Source of the DNA: Frigidibacter sp. ROC022
GTDB taxonomy: Bacteria; Pseudomonadota; Alphaproteobacteria; Rhodobacterales; Rhodobacteraceae
Assembly: GCF_024723735.1 (NCBI RefSeq)
Contig: NZ_JANQDU010000003.1
Location: 186,001-250,000 of the forward strand
Length of the DNA stretch: 64,000 nucleotides
Reading direction: 5' to 3'
Under the pieces are notes generated by a model, which saw only the letters and a list, made by a program, of their open reading frames with translations, made no database searches and was not told the origin of the DNA. The position numbers and the translations under genes are program-made. Positions 34,754 through 43,443 of this stretch are shown here, piece after piece. Every line of letters begins with the position of its first letter. Positions within the stretch are counted from its first letter, which is position 1.

Positions 34754-36501
34754 GCGCCGCCGATGAAACCGCCCCGACCCGCCGCGCGTTCCTGGCCCTG
34801 TCCGGTGCGACCGGCGGGCTGGCCGCGCTCGGGATGGCCGCCTGGGGGCAGAACAATGTCGAGTTCGACCCGGACGCCGTCACCAACACCGACCATGCCA
34901 CCGATGTTCTGGTGATCGGCGGCGGCATGGCCGGGCTGTTCGCCGCGGTGAAGGCGCATGATGCGGGGGCCGCCACGATGATCGTCTCGAAAGGGCGGCT
35001 CGGCTCGTCGGGGCTGACGCCCTTCGGCAAGGGCTTCTTCGTCTTCGACCCCGCGACCGAGACCGGCACCATCGACGATTTCGTCGAGACCGTCTCGCGC
35101 TCGGCCCTGGGCACAAACAACCCGGTCTATACACGGCAGCTGGCCGAACACTCGCTGGACCGCGCGAAAGAGCTGCGCGACTGGGGGTTCTTCGACCAGA
35201 CCCTGGCCAACCGTCCCTTCATGCGGCCGATCGAGGACCGCGGGATCCCGCTTCTGGAACGGGTGGTGGTGACCCATCTGATCAAGGAAGACGGGCGGAT
35301 CGCCGGGGCTGCGGGCTTTCGCGTCGATGCCGAGGAGACCGTGACCATAAGGGCCAGGACGGTCATCCTCTGCACCGGGGCAGGGGGCTTCAAGCCCAGC
35401 GGCTTCCCGGTCTGCGACCTGACCCATGACGGCACGGTGATGGCCTATCGGATCGGCGCCAAGGTCACCGGCAAGGAATGGAACGACGGCCATACCACCC
35501 GGTCGGTCAACCCCGCCGCCTGTTTCGACGGCTGGGGCGACATGTTCGAGCGGGTGCCTTCGACCAACGGTGTCGAGGTGCATCACGATCTCGGCGTCGA
35601 TCTGAACTACCGCGCCTATGTGACCGGCAATCCGGTCGCGGGCGGGCCGGGGTCGCAGGCGCCGGAGGAAGAGGTGGCGGGTGGGCCCTATGTTCCCGAG
35701 GAGTTTCAACGCAGCTTCGCGCCCCCGGATGGTGCGGCCGATGGCGCGGGCGGCGCGCCGGGAGGTCCGCCCCCGGGTGACGGCGGCGGTCCCGGCGCAC
35801 CGCCGCCCGGCTTCGCCCCGAGCGCGAATGTCGGCGGCGCCTCGGCGGGAATGGCGATCCACAAGTCGGAAGGGCTGGTGCCCTTCGACGACCGCTGCGC
35901 CTCGAACATTCCCGGTCTCTATGCCGCGGGCGATGCATTGGGCAGCCATATGGCCGGCGGCATCTATACCCAGATCGGCTCGTCCCTGGCCGGGTCGGCG
36001 GTGCAGGGCGCCATCGCGGGCGAGGCCGCCGCTGCCTATGCCGCCTCGGTCGCGGCCCCGGTCATCTCCGATGCGCGGCTGGTCGAGATCACCGGCGAAA
36101 TCCTGGCTCCGCTGCGGCGCGAGACGGGCTACGGCCCGGCCTGGGTCACCCAGACACTGCAAGGCGTGATGATCCCGAACTTCGTGCTCTACATCAAGAA
36201 GGGCACGATGATGCAGGCGGCGCTGGCCTATGTCGAGGAGTTGCGCGACCACCACGCGCCGATGCTGCGGGCGGCCAACATGCACGAGTTGCGGCTGGCC
36301 TGGGAGACGCGCAACATGATCCTGAGCGCCGAGATGAAACTGCGCGCCTCACTGTTCCGCACCGAAAGCCGGTGCAGCCATTTCAGGCTGGATTACCCGG
36401 AGGTCGATGATGAGAACTGGCGCGCCTGGATCAACATTTCTCGCGGCGCCGATGGCAGCATGCAGCTTGAAAAGCAGCCCTTCGGCAGCTGGCCGGTGTG
36501 A
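34750..36501 (+). CDS. Tat-exported FAD-dependent reductase (fumarate reductase/AprA-like) with Pro/Gly-rich insertion
   Basis: Flavoprotein oxidoreductase of the fumarate-reductase/succinate-dehydrogenase flavoprotein type. The 583-residue precursor has a twin-arginine signal (TRRAFLAL, RR at 11-12), then an FAD-binding motif VLVIGGGMAGLFAA (GGGMAG at 57-62), and a C-terminal helical domain ending with RTESRCSHFRLDYPEVDDENW, like SdhA/FrdA/AprA ends. Between about residues 325 and 360 is a Pro/Gly/Ala-rich insertion unusual for the family. ATG at 34750 overlaps the cytochrome stop by 4 bp. Probably the periplasmic terminal reductase of the cluster; its substrate is unknown. A cytoplasmic location is possible if the Tat signal is not used. 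Confidence 0.88.
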   Translation: MSAADETAPTRRAFLALSGATGGLAALGMAAWGQNNVEFDPDAVTNTDHATDVLVIGGGMAGLFAAVKAHDAGAATMIVSKGRLGSSGLTPFGKGFFVFDPATETGTIDDFVETVSRSALGTNNPVYTRQLAEHSLDRAKELRDWGFFDQTLANRPFMRPIEDRGIPLLERVVVTHLIKEDGRIAGAAGFRVDAEETVTIRARTVILCTGAGGFKPSGFPVCDLTHDGTVMAYRIGAKVTGKEWNDGHTTRSVNPAACFDGWGDMFERVPSTNGVEVHHDLGVDLNYRAYVTGNPVAGGPGSQAPEEEVAGGPYVPEEFQRSFAPPDGAADGAGGAPGGPPPGDGGGPGAPPPGFAPSANVGGASAGMAIHKSEGLVPFDDRCASNIPGLYAAGDALGSHMAGGIYTQIGSSLAGSAVQGAIAGEAAAAYAASVAAPVISDARLVEITGEILAPLRRETGYGPAWVTQTLQGVMIPNFVLYIKKGTMMQAALAYVEELRDHHAPMLRAANMHELRLAWETRNMILSAEMKLRASLFRTESRCSHFRLDYPEVDDENWRAWINISRGADGSMQLEKQPFGSWPV

Positions 36502-36772
36502 TGGGGCCGGGGGCTTCGGTGGGCGAGGCGTCGGGGTGGCGAAGCGCCGCACCCGCCGCCTGCACCCGATCCGGGCCCACTGGCGAGAAGGCCCGGGCCA
36601 GGGCGGTTCGAAGACCCGCGCGGCCGTGCCGGCAAGGGGATATCCGCCTGCACCGGCGCCCGATGACGCGAGAGTTCGGCGGCCGGACCCCCAGAACGCC
36701 CCCGCGACACGGGTGCAGGCCGGCGCCGCGGCAGGGCTTTTCTTCCCCCGAAACCGGCGCTAGGGCTGCCGC

Positions 36773-38002
36773 ATGACCGCCGAGACCCTCCAGACCGCCC
36801 CCGCCCCCGATGATCGTCGTGCCCGCCACAACGTGGCCGTGCTGGTGGCCGCGCAGGCGATGCTGGGCGCCCAGATGCCGATGATCTTCATCATCGGAGG
36901 CCTGGCCGGGCAGACCCTGTCGCCCAACCCCTGCTTTGCCACCCTGCCGATCTCGATGATCGTCCTGGGCTCGATGCTGACGGCCAACCCGATGTCCTGG
37001 GTGATGCAGCGCTTCGGCCGCAGGGCCGGGTTCTGGCTCGGCTCGCTGGGCGGAATGCTGGGCGCGCTGATCGGCGCCACGGCGCTCTATGGCGACAGCT
37101 TCGGGCTTTATCTCGTGGGCTCGCTGCTGACCGGCATCTACATGTCCGCGCAGGGCTTCTATCGCTTCGCCGCCGCCGATACCGCCTCGGACGCCTTCCG
37201 GCCCAAGGCGATTTCCTATGTCATGGCGGGCGGGCTGATTTCGGCGTTGATCGGGCCGCAACTGGCGAAGTTGACCACCGATATCCTGCCGGTGCCTTTT
37301 CTGGGCACCTATCTGACCATCGGGGCGCTGAACCTGATCGGGGTGGCGCTGTTCTTCTTCATCGACATTCCGACCCCGCCGGTCCCCGAGCATGACGCGC
37401 CGCGCGGGCGCAGCCGCTGGGAACTGATCCGCACCCCGCGCATCGCGGTGGCGGTAATCGTGGGCATGGTCAGCTATGCGCTGATGAACCTGGTGATGAC
37501 CTCGACGCCACTGGCGGTGGTCGGCTGTGGCTTTGGCCAGGCGCGGGCGGCGGATGTCGTCTCGGCGCATGTGCTGGCGATGTTCGTGCCCTCCTTCTTC
37601 ACCGGCCATGTGATCGCCCGGATCGGGGTCGAACGGGTGATGGCCCTGGGCCTGCTGATCCTGCTCGGCGCCGGCTTCATCGGCCTGGCGGGTGTCGGGC
37701 TGACCAATTTCTTCGGCGCCCTGGTGCTGCTGGGCATCGGCTGGAACTTCGGCTTCATCGGTGCGACCACCATGCTGGCCGGGGCGCATCGGCCAGAGGA
37801 ACGCGGCCGGATTCAGGGCATGAACGACATGATCGTCTTCGGCTGCGTGACACTGGCCTCGCTGGCTTCGGGCGGGCTGATGAACTGCTCCGGCGGATCG
37901 CCGCAGCAGGGCTGGGTCGCGGTCAATCTGGCGATGATCCCGTTGCTGGCACTGGCCGGCGGCTCGCTGGTCTGGCTGGCGCTGCGGCCGAAGGACGACT
38001 AG
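36773..38002 (+). CDS. MFS transporter
   Basis: Major facilitator protein with about twelve helices over 409 residues. Typical elements include the MQRFGRRAGFWLGSL loop between helices 2 and 3 and GLYLVGSLLTGIYMSAQGFYRFAAADTA in the first half. Substrate not evident. Stands alone after a 271-bp GC-rich gap that holds no recognisable gene, and converges on trkH. Confidence 0.85.
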   Translation: MTAETLQTAPAPDDRRARHNVAVLVAAQAMLGAQMPMIFIIGGLAGQTLSPNPCFATLPISMIVLGSMLTANPMSWVMQRFGRRAGFWLGSLGGMLGALIGATALYGDSFGLYLVGSLLTGIYMSAQGFYRFAAADTASDAFRPKAISYVMAGGLISALIGPQLAKLTTDILPVPFLGTYLTIGALNLIGVALFFFIDIPTPPVPEHDAPRGRSRWELIRTPRIAVAVIVGMVSYALMNLVMTSTPLAVVGCGFGQARAADVVSAHVLAMFVPSFFTGHVIARIGVERVMALGLLILLGAGFIGLAGVGLTNFFGALVLLGIGWNFGFIGATTMLAGAHRPEERGRIQGMNDMIVFGCVTLASLASGGLMNCSGGSPQQGWVAVNLAMIPLLALAGGSLVWLALRPKDD

Positions 38003-38014
38003 GGCCGGTCCGGG

Positions 38015-39466
38015 TCAGGCGCTGCGCCAGAAGCGCGGGGTCAGGATCACGAAGACCACCATCAGTTCCAGTCGCCCGACGAACATCGCCGCGGTCAGGA
38101 TCCATTTCGCCGGGTCGTTCAGGCTCTGGAAATTGCCCGCGGGGCCGATGATGTCGCCCAGGCCAGGGCCGATATTGGCAATCGCCGTCGCCGCGCCGGA
38201 AATCGCCGTCACGCTGTCCAGCCCGGTGGTTCCCAGAAGCACCGCCACCACGCCCAGGCTGACCACGAAGGCGGTGAAGAACGCCATCACGGAAAGCAGC
38301 GTCTCGGTGGCGATCGGCGCTCCGGCATAGCGCGGGGTGAATATCCCGTGCGGCGAGTGGATGCGGCGGATCTGCGATCCGATCGAGGCGAAGAGGATCT
38401 GGTAGCGGAAGATCTTGACCGAGCAGCAGGTCGATCCGGCGCAGCCTCCGATCAGTCCGACGAAGAAGAACAGCACCACCGGCAGCGAGCCCCAGAGCTG
38501 GTAATCGACCGAGGCATAGCCGGTGCCGGTGATGATCGAGGTGACGTTGAACAGCGCCTCGCGGAAGGAATGTTCCATATGGTCGCCGTTGACCGTGACC
38601 CGGTAGAGCGCGATCGTCACCACCAGCGTCGCCACGACCATCAGGAAGCTGCGAACCTGCGGGTCGCGCAGCAGCGGCCGTGCGGTGCCGGCGATGATCT
38701 GGACGTAGCGGACGAAGGGCAGGCTGGCCAGGACCATGAAGACCGAGGCGACATATTCCGCCGCGCCCTGATAGGTGCCGAACGAGGCATCCCAGGTCGA
38801 GAAGCCGCCCGTCGACATGGTGGTCAGCGCATGGTTCAGCGCGTCGAAAGGCGGCATGCCGACGAAGACGTAGCAGGCATAGCAGGCCGCGGTCAGCGCC
38901 AGATAGGCGGCCGAGATCCGCGCCGCGATCTGCGCCGCCCGGGGCAGCACCTTGCCGTCGGTATCGAAGGCCTCGGAGCGGAACATCTGCATCCCGCCGA
39001 TCCGCAGCTCGGGCAGGAAGGTCATCGCCACCACGATGATCCCGATGCCGCCGAACCATTGCAGCATCGAGCGCCAGAGCAGCAGCCCGCGCGGCAGGAA
39101 CTCCAGCCCGGTAAAGACGGTCGAGCCGGTGGTGGTCAGCCCCGACATCGATTCGAAGACCGCATCGACGGCCCGGGCCTGGGTGGCGCCCAGAGCAAAG
39201 GGCAGGGCGCCGAACAGCGGCAGCACCAGCCAGATGCCCGAGGCCAGAAGGAAGGTCTGCCGGATCGTCACCTTGGCGGTGACGCCGTTGGCGCAGGCCA
39301 GGGCGACGAAACCGCCGGTGATGGTGGTGATCAGGGCGCTTTCCAGGAACACCGGCCAGTGGCCGTTGCCTTCGATCAGATCGGTCAGCATCGGGATCAG
39401 CATCGTGATCCCGAGAAACCCGAGGATCAGGCCGATGACATATCCGACTGGGCGCAGATCGAGCAT
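38015..39466 (-). CDS. trkH: TrkH-family potassium uptake protein
   Basis: Inner-membrane K+ channel subunit of the Trk system. From the ATG at 39466 the 483-residue protein shows four pore-region repeats such as EALFNVTSIITGTGYASVDY and GGCAGSTCCSVKIFR, plus the first-repeat SMSGLTTTGSTVFTGLE. Selectivity glycines (TTTGST, TGYAS) are intact. A longer in-frame extension upstream to 39571 or beyond is not hydrophobic and is rejected. It needs TrkA for regulation, which is not in this window. Confidence 0.92.
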   Translation of the reverse strand: MLDLRPVGYVIGLILGFLGITMLIPMLTDLIEGNGHWPVFLESALITTITGGFVALACANGVTAKVTIRQTFLLASGIWLVLPLFGALPFALGATQARAVDAVFESMSGLTTTGSTVFTGLEFLPRGLLLWRSMLQWFGGIGIIVVAMTFLPELRIGGMQMFRSEAFDTDGKVLPRAAQIAARISAAYLALTAACYACYVFVGMPPFDALNHALTTMSTGGFSTWDASFGTYQGAAEYVASVFMVLASLPFVRYVQIIAGTARPLLRDPQVRSFLMVVATLVVTIALYRVTVNGDHMEHSFREALFNVTSIITGTGYASVDYQLWGSLPVVLFFFVGLIGGCAGSTCCSVKIFRYQILFASIGSQIRRIHSPHGIFTPRYAGAPIATETLLSVMAFFTAFVVSLGVVAVLLGTTGLDSVTAISGAATAIANIGPGLGDIIGPAGNFQSLNDPAKWILTAAMFVGRLELMVVFVILTPRFWRSA

Positions 39467-39619
39467 CGGTTCGGCATGGCCGGAGGGGCTGCGCCTGTCA
39501 AGCAGGTCCGGCGCGCAGGCAGGCGTTTCGCAGGCCGGCGACGTGGCCAGAGCAACATCGGGGGCCCGCATGGCCCGGCTCTGGGAATCGCCCGATGTCG
39601 CGCCTAGTCTTGCCGGATC

Positions 39620-40402
39620 ATGCCCCAGAGCCGCCCTTCGCCCCTTGCCGCCGCGCCGCTCCGCCTGCTTCTGCTGGGCGGCTCGGCCGAGGCGGCGGTG
39701 CTGGCGAAACGGCTGGCCGGGCAGCCCGGGCTCGCCTCGATCCTGTCCCTGGCCGGCGCCACCCGCGATCCGGCGCCGCAGCCGCTGCTGTTGCGGGTCG
39801 GAGGCTGGGGCAGCGCCGCGGCGCAGGCCGACTGGATGCGGCGCGAGGCCATCGGCGCGGTGATCGACGCGACGCATCCCTTCGCCGCCCGGATCGGCCC
39901 CCGGACCGCGGCGATCTGCGCCGCTGCCGGTCTGCCCTATCTGCGGCTGCTGCGGCCCGGCTGGGTGGCGGGGCCGGGCGACCGGTGGACCCGGATTCCC
40001 GGCCCCGAGGCTGCCGCAGAGGTGATCCCCGAGACCGCGACGGTCCTGCTGGCCACGGGCCGGCTCTCGCTGCCCGGCCTGTCCGGTCTGGCCGGGCGGC
40101 GGCTCTATTGCCGCATCGTCGATCCGCCGACCGCCGCCTTTCCCTATCCGCCCGGCGCCTGGCTGCAGGGCCGCCCGCCCTTCACCGAGGCCGGCGAGAG
40201 GCGGCTGCTGCGCGATCTGGGCATCGACTGGATCGTCGCCAAGGACTCCGGCGGGGCCGGGGGCTGGCCGAAACTGGCGGCGGCGCGGGCCCTCGACCTG
40301 CCGGTGGCGCTGATCGACCGGCCTCCCCCCCCGGGTGCCAGTGTCTCCACCGTCACCGAGGCGCTCGACTGGCTGGCGCGGCTGCGGGGCGGCGCGCCAT
40401 GA
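39620..40402 (+). CDS. cobK: Precorrin-6A (6x) reductase
   Basis: NADPH-dependent reduction of precorrin-6A in cobalamin synthesis; cytoplasmic. The 260-residue protein begins LRLLLLGGSAEAAVLAKRLA and has the family motifs IDATHPFAARI, and YLRLLRPGW in the first half, then LLATGRLSLPGL, and KDSGGAGGWPKLAAARAL, with a C-terminal VALIDRPPPPGASVSTVTEALDWL. It overlaps alkA by 4 bp. Together with cobA-cobB at the left edge it marks two separated pieces of the pathway. Confidence 0.9.
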   Translation: MPQSRPSPLAAAPLRLLLLGGSAEAAVLAKRLAGQPGLASILSLAGATRDPAPQPLLLRVGGWGSAAAQADWMRREAIGAVIDATHPFAARIGPRTAAICAAAGLPYLRLLRPGWVAGPGDRWTRIPGPEAAAEVIPETATVLLATGRLSLPGLSGLAGRRLYCRIVDPPTAAFPYPPGAWLQGRPPFTEAGERRLLRDLGIDWIVAKDSGGAGGWPKLAAARALDLPVALIDRPPPPGASVSTVTEALDWLARLRGGAP

Positions 40403-41043
40403 GCCCGGCGGCGCCGGTCGGGCGGATCATCGAGACCGAGGCCTGCGTCGCCGAAGGTGCGGCCTGGCTGGCGGCCCGCGACCCGGTGCTGGCCCGGGCG
40501 CTGGAGATCTGCGGCCCGCTGCCGCTGCGCCGCCATGCCGACGGCTTCGGGGCGCTGATGCAGGCGATCATCGGGCAGCAGGTCTCGACCGCCTCGGCAA
40601 AGGCGCTTTCGGCAAGGATGCAGGCCGCCGGGCTGACCGGCCCCGAGGCGATCGCCGCGGCCCCGGACGAGGCGCTGCGGGCAGCCGGCATGTCGCGGCA
40701 GAAGACCCGCTATCTGCGGGCGCTGGCCGAGGCGCGGCTCGACTATGCGGCGCTGCGCCGGGCCCCGGATGCCGAGGTCGTCGCGGTGCTGACCGCGCTG
40801 CCCGGGATCGGCAACTGGACCGCGGAAATCTACGCGATGTTCGCCCTGGGCCGGGCCGATGTCTTTGCCCCCGGCGATCTCGCCCTGCAGGAAGCGGCAC
40901 GGATTCTCTATCGGCTGGACGGCCGCCCGACGCCGCGCGCCCTGGCCGGGATGGCCCGGGCCTGGTCGCCCTGGCGAGGGGTGGCGGCGCGGCTGCTCTG
41001 GGCCTATTACCGGGAAATCAAGGGACGCGAGGGGGTGGCATGA
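40399..41043 (+). CDS. DNA-3-methyladenine glycosylase II (AlkA-type)
   Basis: Base-excision repair enzyme removing alkylated purines. The 214-residue protein has the HhH-GPD fold: QAIIGQQVSTASAKALSARM, the helix-hairpin-helix LTALPGIGNWTAEIYAMFALGRADVFAPGDLALQEA with the catalytic aspartate in the GDL segment, and RAWSPWRGVAARLLW at the end. It lacks the N-terminal AlkA domain, as many alphaproteobacterial versions do. Translationally coupled (ATGA) to cobK and the esterase gene. Confidence 0.9.
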   Translation: MSPAAPVGRIIETEACVAEGAAWLAARDPVLARALEICGPLPLRRHADGFGALMQAIIGQQVSTASAKALSARMQAAGLTGPEAIAAAPDEALRAAGMSRQKTRYLRALAEARLDYAALRRAPDAEVVAVLTALPGIGNWTAEIYAMFALGRADVFAPGDLALQEAARILYRLDGRPTPRALAGMARAWSPWRGVAARLLWAYYREIKGREGVA

Positions 41044-41702
41044 GCCGCAGATTGAAGGATGGCCGCCAGGCGGCGAAATCGGGGACGGCCGGTTCGGTCG
41101 TGGTCTTCCTGCACGGCTATGGTGCCGATGGTGCCGATCTTCTGGGCCTGGCCGAGCCGCTCGCCCCGCATCTGCCCGACACGGTGTTCCGGGCCCCCGA
41201 TGCGCCTGACCGTTGCCAGGGTAATCCCTACGGGTTCCAGTGGTTTCCGATCCCCGGCATGGATGGTTCGACGGTCGAGGAGAGCCTCGCCGCCTTTGCC
41301 CGCGCGCGGGCCGATCTGCATGCCTATCTCGACAGGGTGCTGGCCGAAGAGAAGCTGCCGCCCGAACGGCTGGCTCTGGTCGGGTTCTCGCAGGGCACGA
41401 TGATGGCGCTGCAGACCGCGCCGGAACGCGCGTCGCCGCTGGCCTGCGTGGTGGGGTTCTCGGGCCGGATCGTGGAGCCGGCGGCGCTGGCGACGGCACG
41501 GAGCCGCCCCCCGGTGCTGCTGATCCACGGCGACCAGGACCCGGTCGTGCCCTTCGACAACCTGGCCCATGCCGGCGCGCTGCTGGCCGACGCCGGGTTC
41601 GAGACCTACAGCCATGTCATGAAGGGCACCGCGCATGGCATCGCGCCGGACGGTCTGTCGGTGGCCCTGGGCTTTCTGAAGAAACATCTGCCGCCGCTCT
41701 GA
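41040..41702 (+). CDS. Alpha/beta-hydrolase, carboxylesterase/phospholipase family
   Basis: Serine esterase of the YpfH/carboxylesterase type. The 220-residue protein has VVFLHGYGADGADLLGLA (oxyanion HG motif), nucleophile GFSQGTMMALQ, the acid HGDQDPVVPF and the histidine TAHGIAPDG. Third gene of the cobK-alkA-esterase overlap chain (ATGA). Natural substrate unknown. It is followed by a hairpin-rich convergent gap before moaA. Confidence 0.9.
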   Translation: MSRRLKDGRQAAKSGTAGSVVVFLHGYGADGADLLGLAEPLAPHLPDTVFRAPDAPDRCQGNPYGFQWFPIPGMDGSTVEESLAAFARARADLHAYLDRVLAEEKLPPERLALVGFSQGTMMALQTAPERASPLACVVGFSGRIVEPAALATARSRPPVLLIHGDQDPVVPFDNLAHAGALLADAGFETYSHVMKGTAHGIAPDGLSVALGFLKKHLPPL

Positions 41703-41716
41703 GCCTCCGGCGGGAG
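41701..41716 (+). repeat. 16-bp intergenic repeat, copy 1
   Basis: GAGCCTCCGGCGGGAG is identical at 41701-41716 and 63291-63306. Both copies follow a gene end. Internal CTCCGGCGGGAG is partly self-complementary. Such CTCCGGCGGGAG-type elements are common in alphaproteobacterial intergenic DNA and are probably a repetitive extragenic element. Confidence 0.6.
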
Positions 41717-41726
41717 GGTGCGCGGC

Positions 41727-41757
41727 CCCGAAGATACCGGCCTTGCCCATCTTCGGG
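41727..41757. terminator. Hairpin in the convergent gap (probable terminator)
   Basis: CCCGAAGAT (41727-41735) pairs exactly with ATCTTCGGG (41749-41757), giving a 9-bp stem and 13-base loop between the convergent esterase and moaA genes. A second 6-bp GC stem follows at 41796-41814. A bidirectional terminator is likely although no long T-run follows. Confidence 0.5.
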
Positions 41758-41795
41758 ACGAAAATACTCTCGGGGGGTGAGGCGCAGGGCGCCGA

Positions 41796-41814
41796 GGGGG
41801 GCGGACAGCCCCCC
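41796..41814. terminator. Second GC hairpin downstream of moaA stop
   Basis: GGGGGGCGGACAGCCCCCC is a 6-bp G/C stem with a 7-base loop, 12 bp beyond the moaA stop (read leftwards). It may help terminate moaA transcription, but the T-run is weak. Confidence 0.4.
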
Positions 41815-41826
41815 TTGCCCGGACCG

Positions 41827-42840
41827 TCAGCCGCCGGTGTGGCTCATGTGGCGGGACATCTGGCCGAGGCTCCGGCCCGCGGCGTCGGTCCGCGAATAGT
41901 CGAAGTCATGACCCTTGGGCTTGTGGGCGATGGCCTCGCGGATCGCGGCGATCAGCGCCGTGTCGTCGGACGAAGCGCGCAGCGGCGCCCGCAGATCTGC
42001 GCGGTCCTCCTGGCCCAGGCACATGAACAGTTCGCCGGTGCAGGTCAGCCGCACCCGGTTGCAGCTTTCGCAGAAATTATGGGTCAGCGGGGTGATGAAG
42101 CCGATCTTCTGCCCGGTCTCTTCCAGCCGCACATAGCGCGCCGGCCCGCCGCTCGATTCGGCCAGGTCGGTCAGCCGGTATTGCTCGGACAGCCGGGCCC
42201 GCAGATCCTTCATCGACCAGTACTGGTCGAGCCGGTCCTCGTTGCCCAGATCGCCCATCGGCATGACCTCGATGAAGGTCAGGTCCATCCCGCGCGCGGC
42301 GCACCATTCGGCAAGCTTGAACAGCTCGTCCTCGTTGAAACCCTTCAGCGCCACCGTGTTGATCTTGACCCGCAGCCCCGCCGCCTGCGCCGCGTCGATC
42401 CCGTCGAGCACCTGCGCCAGCCGGCCCCATCGGGTGATCTCGGCGAATTTCCTTTCGTCCAGCGTGTCGAGCGAGACATTGACCCGCCGCACCCCCGCCG
42501 CCGCCAGGTCCTTGGCAAAGCGCGACAGCTGCGAGCCGTTGGTGGTCAGCGTCAGCTCTTTCAGCGCGCCGCTCTCCAGATGCCGGGTCATGGCGCGGAA
42601 GAAGGTCATGATGCCCTTCCTCACCAGCGGTTCGCCGCCGGTGATCCGCAGCTTCGACACGCCCAGCCCGACGAAGGCGGTGCAGAGCCGGTCCAGCTCT
42701 TCCAGCGTCAGAAGCTCCTTCTTCGGCAGGAAGGTCATGGTTTCCGACATGCAGTAGAGACAGCGGAAATCGCAGCGGTCGGTGACCGAGACGCGCAGAT
42801 AGCTGATCGCGCGGGCGAAGGGGTCGATGAGCGGTTCCAT
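41827..42840 (-). CDS. moaA: GTP 3',8-cyclase (molybdenum cofactor biosynthesis protein A)
   Basis: Radical SAM enzyme converting GTP to the molybdopterin precursor; cytoplasmic. From the ATG at 42840 (337 residues) the S-adenosylmethionine cluster is CDFRCLYC (Cys23, Cys27, Cys30) and the C-terminal cluster is [18 protein letters not shown]. The conserved C-terminal Gly-Gly is present (MSHTGG end). Long in-frame extension upstream of 42840 is not used. Divergent from a lipoprotein gene. No other moa genes in the window. Confidence 0.95.
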   Translation of the reverse strand: MEPLIDPFARAISYLRVSVTDRCDFRCLYCMSETMTFLPKKELLTLEELDRLCTAFVGLGVSKLRITGGEPLVRKGIMTFFRAMTRHLESGALKELTLTTNGSQLSRFAKDLAAAGVRRVNVSLDTLDERKFAEITRWGRLAQVLDGIDAAQAAGLRVKINTVALKGFNEDELFKLAEWCAARGMDLTFIEVMPMGDLGNEDRLDQYWSMKDLRARLSEQYRLTDLAESSGGPARYVRLEETGQKIGFITPLTHNFCESCNRVRLTCTGELFMCLGQEDRADLRAPLRASSDDTALIAAIREAIAHKPKGHDFDYSRTDAAGRSLGQMSRHMSHTGG

Positions 42841-42939
42841 GCCATCGACCCTATGCCTGCACCGGCACCGCGGCAAGCCGTCGCGAGAGACTGATCGCGG
42901 GTGATTGATCGCGGTGCGGTTGCGGCCTAGGCTCGCGCC

Positions 42940-43443
42940 ATGAGCACGCTTGCCCGATCCCGCCTGTCCCCGCCCCGCCTTGCGGTGCCGTTTCTGCTTC
43001 TGCTGCTGCCTGCCTGTGCGATCCTGAAGCCGCAGGCGCCCGCCGCGCCGGGTCCCGAAGAGACGCCGGCCGAGGCCGGGCTGCTGGTCTCGGCCCCGCC
43101 CCCGCCGCCGACGGCGCGAACCGTTGAAGAGTTCGACACCACCACCGCCGCCGAACGGGCCGCCGCCGCGAAGGCCCCGGCCCCCTCGGGAGAGCGCAGT
43201 CTGGGGCGGACGGTGGCCTCGCTGGGCGATCCTGCCGCGCCCGGGTTCTGGCTCGAGACGCCGCTGGTCAAGTCGGTGACGCAGGGCCGGGTGGTGCTGC
43301 CGGCCTCCGGTGCCGTGGTCCAGGTCGAGCTGCGCCCGATCGACGGGCCGGCCTCGGCCGGAAGCCGCCTGTCGCTGGCCGCGATGCGGCTGCTGGGCGT
43401 GGCGCTGACCGACCTGCCGGAGATCGAGGTCTATGCTGGCTGA
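42940..43443 (+). CDS. Putative lipoprotein, unknown function
   Basis: A 167-residue precursor with a hydrophobic leader and a lipobox LLLLPAC (Cys about residue 26), then a Pro/Ala-rich stretch (APPPPPTAR) and a C-terminal domain [31 protein letters not shown] do not recognise a family. Its end overlaps the acyl-CoA synthetase gene by 11 bp. It resembles envelope lipoproteins conserved in the group, but the role is not known. Confidence 0.75.
   Translation: MSTLARSRLSPPRLAVPFLLLLLPACAILKPQAPAAPGPEETPAEAGLLVSAPPPPPTARTVEEFDTTTAAERAAAAKAPAPSGERSLGRTVASLGDPAAPGFWLETPLVKSVTQGRVVLPASGAVVQVELRPIDGPASAGSRLSLAAMRLLGVALTDLPEIEVYAG

Noticed and set aside
41040-41702. One long gene 40335-41702 combining glycosylase and esterase
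   Set aside because: The first part runs through cobK and alkA out of frame; the esterase starts at its own ATG overlapping alkA.
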